In this document: in pieces, positions 61,130 through 64,000 of the stretch
Numbering within the stretch: position 1 is the stretch's first letter
How the letters are laid out: each line of letters starts with the position of its first letter
The notes under the pieces: generated by a model
Seen by the model: the letters and a program-made list of their open reading frames with translations, nothing else
What the model was told of the DNA's origin: nothing
Database searches by the model: none
From: Nocardia nova
GTDB lineage: Bacteria; Actinomycetota; Actinomycetes; Mycobacteriales; Mycobacteriaceae
NCBI RefSeq assembly: GCF_002933465.1
Contig: NZ_PSZE01000031.1
Coordinates: forward strand, 17,365-81,364
DNA length: 64,000 nucleotides
Direction: 5' to 3'
Translations under genes and position numbers: made by a program

Positions 61130-61642
61130 TCAACGCGGGCCCGGGATGAGCTCGGCGGCACGACCGGTCGCCCACTGACGAACACGCTGCGGGTCACGGA
61201 AATCACCCGCCATCGTCTTGGCCATCGCCGCAGCCGGGAAACCGTGAGCATCGGCCTGCAGGCGGCCACCGAAAATCGTGTAATCCCGGGCATTCACGCG
61301 ACGTGCGGCTCGCTCGACGGCTTTGATTCCCGGAACCTTTTCGGGACCGCCGGCGGTGAGCGAGTCGTCCAGCGGCCCACTGGCGAACAGCCAGACCGGC
61401 CGCATGCGCAACTGCCGCGCGAAACGACGGGCGAAGCGGCGGGCGTGGCGATGCCAGCGACCGGTATAGAGTGCACCGCCGAGGACCACCGCCCCATAGC
61501 CGGCGAGGGAGCGAACCTCACGCGCATTGCGGACCTCGGCGTCGACACCGGCCGAGCGCAGCGCCTCGCCGATCCACTCCGCCATTTCGGCAGTACCGCC
61601 CCGTGTGGAGCCATACGCCACGAGAACAGGTTCGGATGTCAC
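61130..61642 (-). CDS. Flavodoxin-domain protein (protoporphyrinogen oxidase HemG-like)
   Basis: 170-residue flavodoxin-fold protein. The phosphate loop is LVAYGSTRGGTAEMAEWIG (residues 7-25), the second strand GYGAVVLGGALYTGRWH, and the third PVWLFASGPLDDS. This matches the actinobacterial HemG-like flavodoxins; FMN binding is likely, activity unknown. GTG 61642 has AGAGGAAGG six bases upstream. It lies 36 bases after a paralogous gene in the same direction. Confidence 0.85.
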   Translation of the reverse strand: MTSEPVLVAYGSTRGGTAEMAEWIGEALRSAGVDAEVRNAREVRSLAGYGAVVLGGALYTGRWHRHARRFARRFARQLRMRPVWLFASGPLDDSLTAGGPEKVPGIKAVERAARRVNARDYTIFGGRLQADAHGFPAAAMAKTMAGDFRDPQRVRQWATGRAAELIPGPR

Positions 61643-61678
61643 GGTGCACCTTCCTCTCACCGGCCGCTCGGTGGCGGA

Positions 61679-62233
61679 CTACGGGTAGGCGATATTCGCG
61701 GCGGGCTGGGGCAGAAGCAGAATCCGGCCGATCGTCGCCGTCCATTCGCCGATCGCGGGCCAGTCGCGCAGGTCACCGAAGCGCCCGCCGCCGAGCAGGC
61801 GGTAGACGACGCGCGCCTTCAGCGACACTCCCACGTTCTCGAAATGCCCCGCGAAGGCGCGGTAGCCGACCGGGTGAATCGAATCGCGCAGCGCGGCGAT
61901 CTTCCGCGGCACGCTTCTGCCCATCCGCCGCCCGATCGGCCCCCGCAGCGCCGGTCCGAGCCCCACGGTGAACAACCACACATTCGTCGCGGTCAGCTCG
62001 TAGCGGTGACTTCGAACGAACCCCGACATCTCGGGAAGCACGTCCATGTTGTGCACGGCACTGCCGAGGACCACCGCGTCGAACCGCGACAACTCGGGCG
62101 CATGCGCCACGTCGGCCACCTCCACATCGGCTCCGCGGTTGGCCAGCGCGGCCCCGATATAGTCGGCGATCTCCCGGGTCGAGCCCTGCGACGTGGCGAA
62201 AACGACTGCGATGCGAACAGTTTCGTGAGTCAT
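61679..62233 (-). CDS. Flavodoxin-domain protein, paralogue of the next gene
   Basis: 184-residue flavodoxin-fold protein. FMN phosphate loop is VVFATSQGSTREIADYIG, then FDAVVLGSAVHNMDVLPE and NVWLFTVGLGPALRG. Same fold as the gene at 61130 but clearly diverged. The two form a tandem redox pair. ATG 62233 fits the fold start. A 120-base gap separates it from the UBP-finger gene upstream. Confidence 0.85.
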   Translation of the reverse strand: MTHETVRIAVVFATSQGSTREIADYIGAALANRGADVEVADVAHAPELSRFDAVVLGSAVHNMDVLPEMSGFVRSHRYELTATNVWLFTVGLGPALRGPIGRRMGRSVPRKIAALRDSIHPVGYRAFAGHFENVGVSLKARVVYRLLGGGRFGDLRDWPAIGEWTATIGRILLLPQPAANIAYP

Positions 62234-62353
62234 ACGTCGAGCCTGCGCTCCGGCCCGCGACACCTCCCAGAGGCGGCGTACCTCATGCGACGAGGACGAA
62301 CGTCCCCAGTGGGCCACCTCCGAAACCGCCGGGCCCACCGACCCGGCGCCGCG

Positions 62354-62704
62354 TCAGTGGATATGGTCCTGCCAGTCGGCGGGCACCTTCCCCGCCGGCC
62401 CCGGCACCGGCTGCGTCTCCGGCCGGCTGGTCGGCGGCGCCAATTGCGGCCCCTCACCGACCGCACCGTCGCGGTAGTCGTAGAACCAGTCCTCACCCGG
62501 TTCGAAGCTTTGGATGATCGGATGGCCGGTGCTGCGGAAGTGGGCGGTGGCGTGCTGGGCGGGGGAGGTGTCGCAGCAACCCACATGCCCGCAGCGCGCG
62601 CACCGACGCAGATGCACCCACCAGCCGCCGGCGGCGACACACTCCGCACAACCGGTCCCGCTGGCGGGCACCTCGACATCGATATCGCTGCCGGAATCGC
62701 TCAC
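62354..62704 (-). CDS. UBP-type zinc-finger domain protein
   Basis: 116-residue protein. The zinc finger is CAECVAAGGWWVHLRRCARC followed by GHVGCCD and HATAHFRSTGHPIIQSFEPG, the full ZnF-UBP Cys/His pattern that in eukaryotes binds ubiquitin tails; bacterial members have unknown ligands. The tail is Pro-rich. GTG 62704 overlaps the stop of the DJ-1-type gene (GTGA), so the two are translated together. Confidence 0.88.
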   Translation of the reverse strand: MSDSGSDIDVEVPASGTGCAECVAAGGWWVHLRRCARCGHVGCCDTSPAQHATAHFRSTGHPIIQSFEPGEDWFYDYRDGAVGEGPQLAPPTSRPETQPVPGPAGKVPADWQDHIH

Positions 62705-63402
62705 CGCTGATCTCCTCTCAGGGTCGCGACCACAGCTTCGGCCACGCCGCGGGCACTGGCGGGATTCTGGCCAGTGATCAGCCGCCCGTCGGTCACGACG
62801 TGGACTCCGAACGGCTCCTCGGCCATGCTGTAGTCGGCGCCCAATTTCACGAGTTCGTCCTGAAGGCTGAACGGTACCGCGTCGGCCCGCTGGGCGGCTT
62901 CCTCCTCCGGCCACGAGAACCCGGTCACCCGCCGCCCGGCGATCAGCGCGGCCCCGCTTTCCAGCGGAACGTTCAGCAATCCGACCGGCCCGTGGCATAC
63001 CGCCGACACCACGCGGCCGCTGTCGTGGAACGCCCCGGTCAGCGCGCCGAGATCGTCGCCACCGAAGTCGAACATGACCCCGTGCCCGCCGGTGAAATAG
63101 ATCGCGTCGTAATCCTCGACCTCGATCTCGCCGATGCTGCGCGTGTGGTCGAGCAGATCCATGAATTCCCGATCGCGGTAACGGCGGTCGGTGCCGAGGT
63201 CGGCCAGGACGTCGCGAGCCAGGCTCTCCGGATCGATGGGCACGAATCCGCCTGCGGGACTGGCGATGTCGACGGCATAGCCCTGTTCGGTGACGTAGTC
63301 GTAGAAATGGGTCAGCTCGCCGAGCCACAGCCCGGTGCGATAGCCGACCTTCTCGTACTCCCCGGCATTGGTGACGATGACCAGAATTCGGTCGGTGGCC
63401 AC
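62701..63402 (-). CDS. DJ-1/PfpI-type glutamine amidotransferase-like protein (Hsp31-like)
   Basis: 233-residue member of the DJ-1/PfpI superfamily. Nucleophile elbow VSAVCHGPVGLLN with the active Cys, acidic partner in YFTGGHGVMFDFGGDD, and a long insertion as in class I Hsp31/glyoxalase III-like proteins (TGLWLGELTHFYDYVTEQGY). Likely stress-related chaperone, glyoxalase or protease-like activity (family knowledge). GTG 63402 has GGAAGGAG six bases upstream. Divergent from the MarR gene at 63582, which may regulate it. Confidence 0.88.
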   Translation of the reverse strand: MATDRILVIVTNAGEYEKVGYRTGLWLGELTHFYDYVTEQGYAVDIASPAGGFVPIDPESLARDVLADLGTDRRYRDREFMDLLDHTRSIGEIEVEDYDAIYFTGGHGVMFDFGGDDLGALTGAFHDSGRVVSAVCHGPVGLLNVPLESGAALIAGRRVTGFSWPEEEAAQRADAVPFSLQDELVKLGADYSMAEEPFGVHVVTDGRLITGQNPASARGVAEAVVATLRGDQR

Positions 63403-63581
63403 AGCGATCTCCTTCCGGTCCGTGCGATGGGCGACCGGCCGTCCGAGATCACTGTCGTCCGATCCGGGCACGCCGCCGGCCACGTGACGTCGATCACAAC
63501 CTAACACAGGCGCCGATCGCCCGAGCCGCCCGGAGCCCGGGGGAGACTCACAGGAAAATAGCTCTGAGTCAGAGGTGTTGT

Positions 63582-64000
63582 GTGGAGGTGACCACCCCAA
63601 CCACCGCCCACGCCGAGCTGGTCCCTCGGCTCATGAGCGCCTTCGGCCGCTTCCGCCGCCAAGTCGGCCGCATCGCCGGCCGATCCTTCGACCGGCCCGG
63701 CGTCAGCGCCTCCCAAGCCGAATTCCTGCGCCTCGTCGGCCGCAACCCCCACATCTCCGTCAAATCCGCCGCCGCCGACATGGGACTGGCTCCCAACAGC
63801 GTCTCCACCTTCGTCACCGCACTCGTCAAAGACGACCTCCTCGTCCGCGAACCCGACCCCGCCGATCGCCGCGTCATGCGCCTGAGCCTGCCCGCCCACG
63901 TCCAGCGCGACGTCGACGACATCCGCAGACGCCGCCACGACATCGTCGCCACCGCCCTCGACGCCCTCACACCGGCCGAACGCGACGACCTCATCCGCGG
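63582..64000 (+). CDS. MarR-family transcriptional regulator (3' end outside window)
   Basis: The open frame runs to the window end, at least 139 residues. Winged HTH: SASQAEFLRLVGRNPHISVK, then MGLAPNSVSTFVTALVKDDL and the wing REPDPADRRVMRLSL. GTG 63582 has AGAGG six bases upstream; GTG 63588 is an alternative. It is divergent from the DJ-1/UBP-finger pair, with a 179-base shared control region. Confidence 0.88.
   Translation, partial: MEVTTPTTAHAELVPRLMSAFGRFRRQVGRIAGRSFDRPGVSASQAEFLRLVGRNPHISVKSAAADMGLAPNSVSTFVTALVKDDLLVREPDPADRRVMRLSLPAHVQRDVDDIRRRRHDIVATALDALTPAERDDLIR

Overview
This is a high-GC actinobacterial chromosome segment, most likely from Nocardia or a close relative in the Mycobacteriales. 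The evidence is the mycothiol ligase MshC next to DUF3090, SCO1664-type and histidine-phosphatase genes. Two further pieces agree: a pyrD/lppL/DUF5703/YbhB/M20-peptidase set that also neighbours mshC in mycobacteria, and MmpL-, MTB12- and mIHF-type proteins. No rRNA, CRISPR array or structural phage genes are seen; there is one tRNA, tRNA-Leu(GAG).

Layout. 0-11.7 kb holds the end of an HrpB-type helicase, a subtilase followed by a small prodomain-like protein, a SAM methyltransferase, tRNA-Leu, an mIHF protein, a NarL-type two-component pair, a sterol-desaturase-like hydroxylase, a two-gene envelope operon, an M20 peptidase and a YbhB/PEBP protein. 11,742-16,756 is a complete Tn3-family transposon with about 49-bp inverted repeats and a perfect 5-bp target duplication (AACAG). 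It carries an intact biotin synthase gene (bioB) behind a BioQ-like operator, while its transposase and resolvase are both broken. 16.8-30.5 kb holds fadD, pyrD, an lppL-like lipoprotein gene, an MTB12-like lipoprotein with an MmpL transporter, a pentapeptide-repeat membrane protein, the heme uptake operon hmuTUV with an IdeR/DtxR-like box, and an aldo/keto-reductase homologue. 30.8-34.4 kb is the phosphatase-DUF3090-SCO1664-mshC operon. 34.5-47.3 kb has an ArsR/SRPBCC pair, an M1 aminopeptidase directly behind a 1375-residue Pls/PosA-type synthetase, an APC permease, an MFS transporter and a receptor Ser/Thr kinase.

47.3-57.2 kb is a mixture of ordinary genes (DUF3556 membrane protein, class II glutamine amidotransferase, Gre-type factor, PucR, SDR/LysR pair) and decayed ones. 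The decayed set includes a thiolase with internal deletions, a methyltransferase cut short, and a run of fragments (cupin, ECF sigma, GGDEF, lipoprotein) joined end to end. 57,288-60,910 looks like a second mobile element. It has two overlapping tyrosine-recombinase genes (one with a frameshift) and an orphan Imm33 immunity gene, and is bounded by an 11-bp inverted repeat. TetR-like coding remnants lie on both sides, as if a tetR gene had been split. The window ends with two flavodoxin-domain genes, a UBP zinc-finger/DJ-1 gene pair and the start of a divergent MarR gene.

The two points most worth following are the transposon-borne bioB with its own operator, and the Pls-like synthetase paired with an M1 aminopeptidase. 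All functions are read from sequence patterns without database searches.
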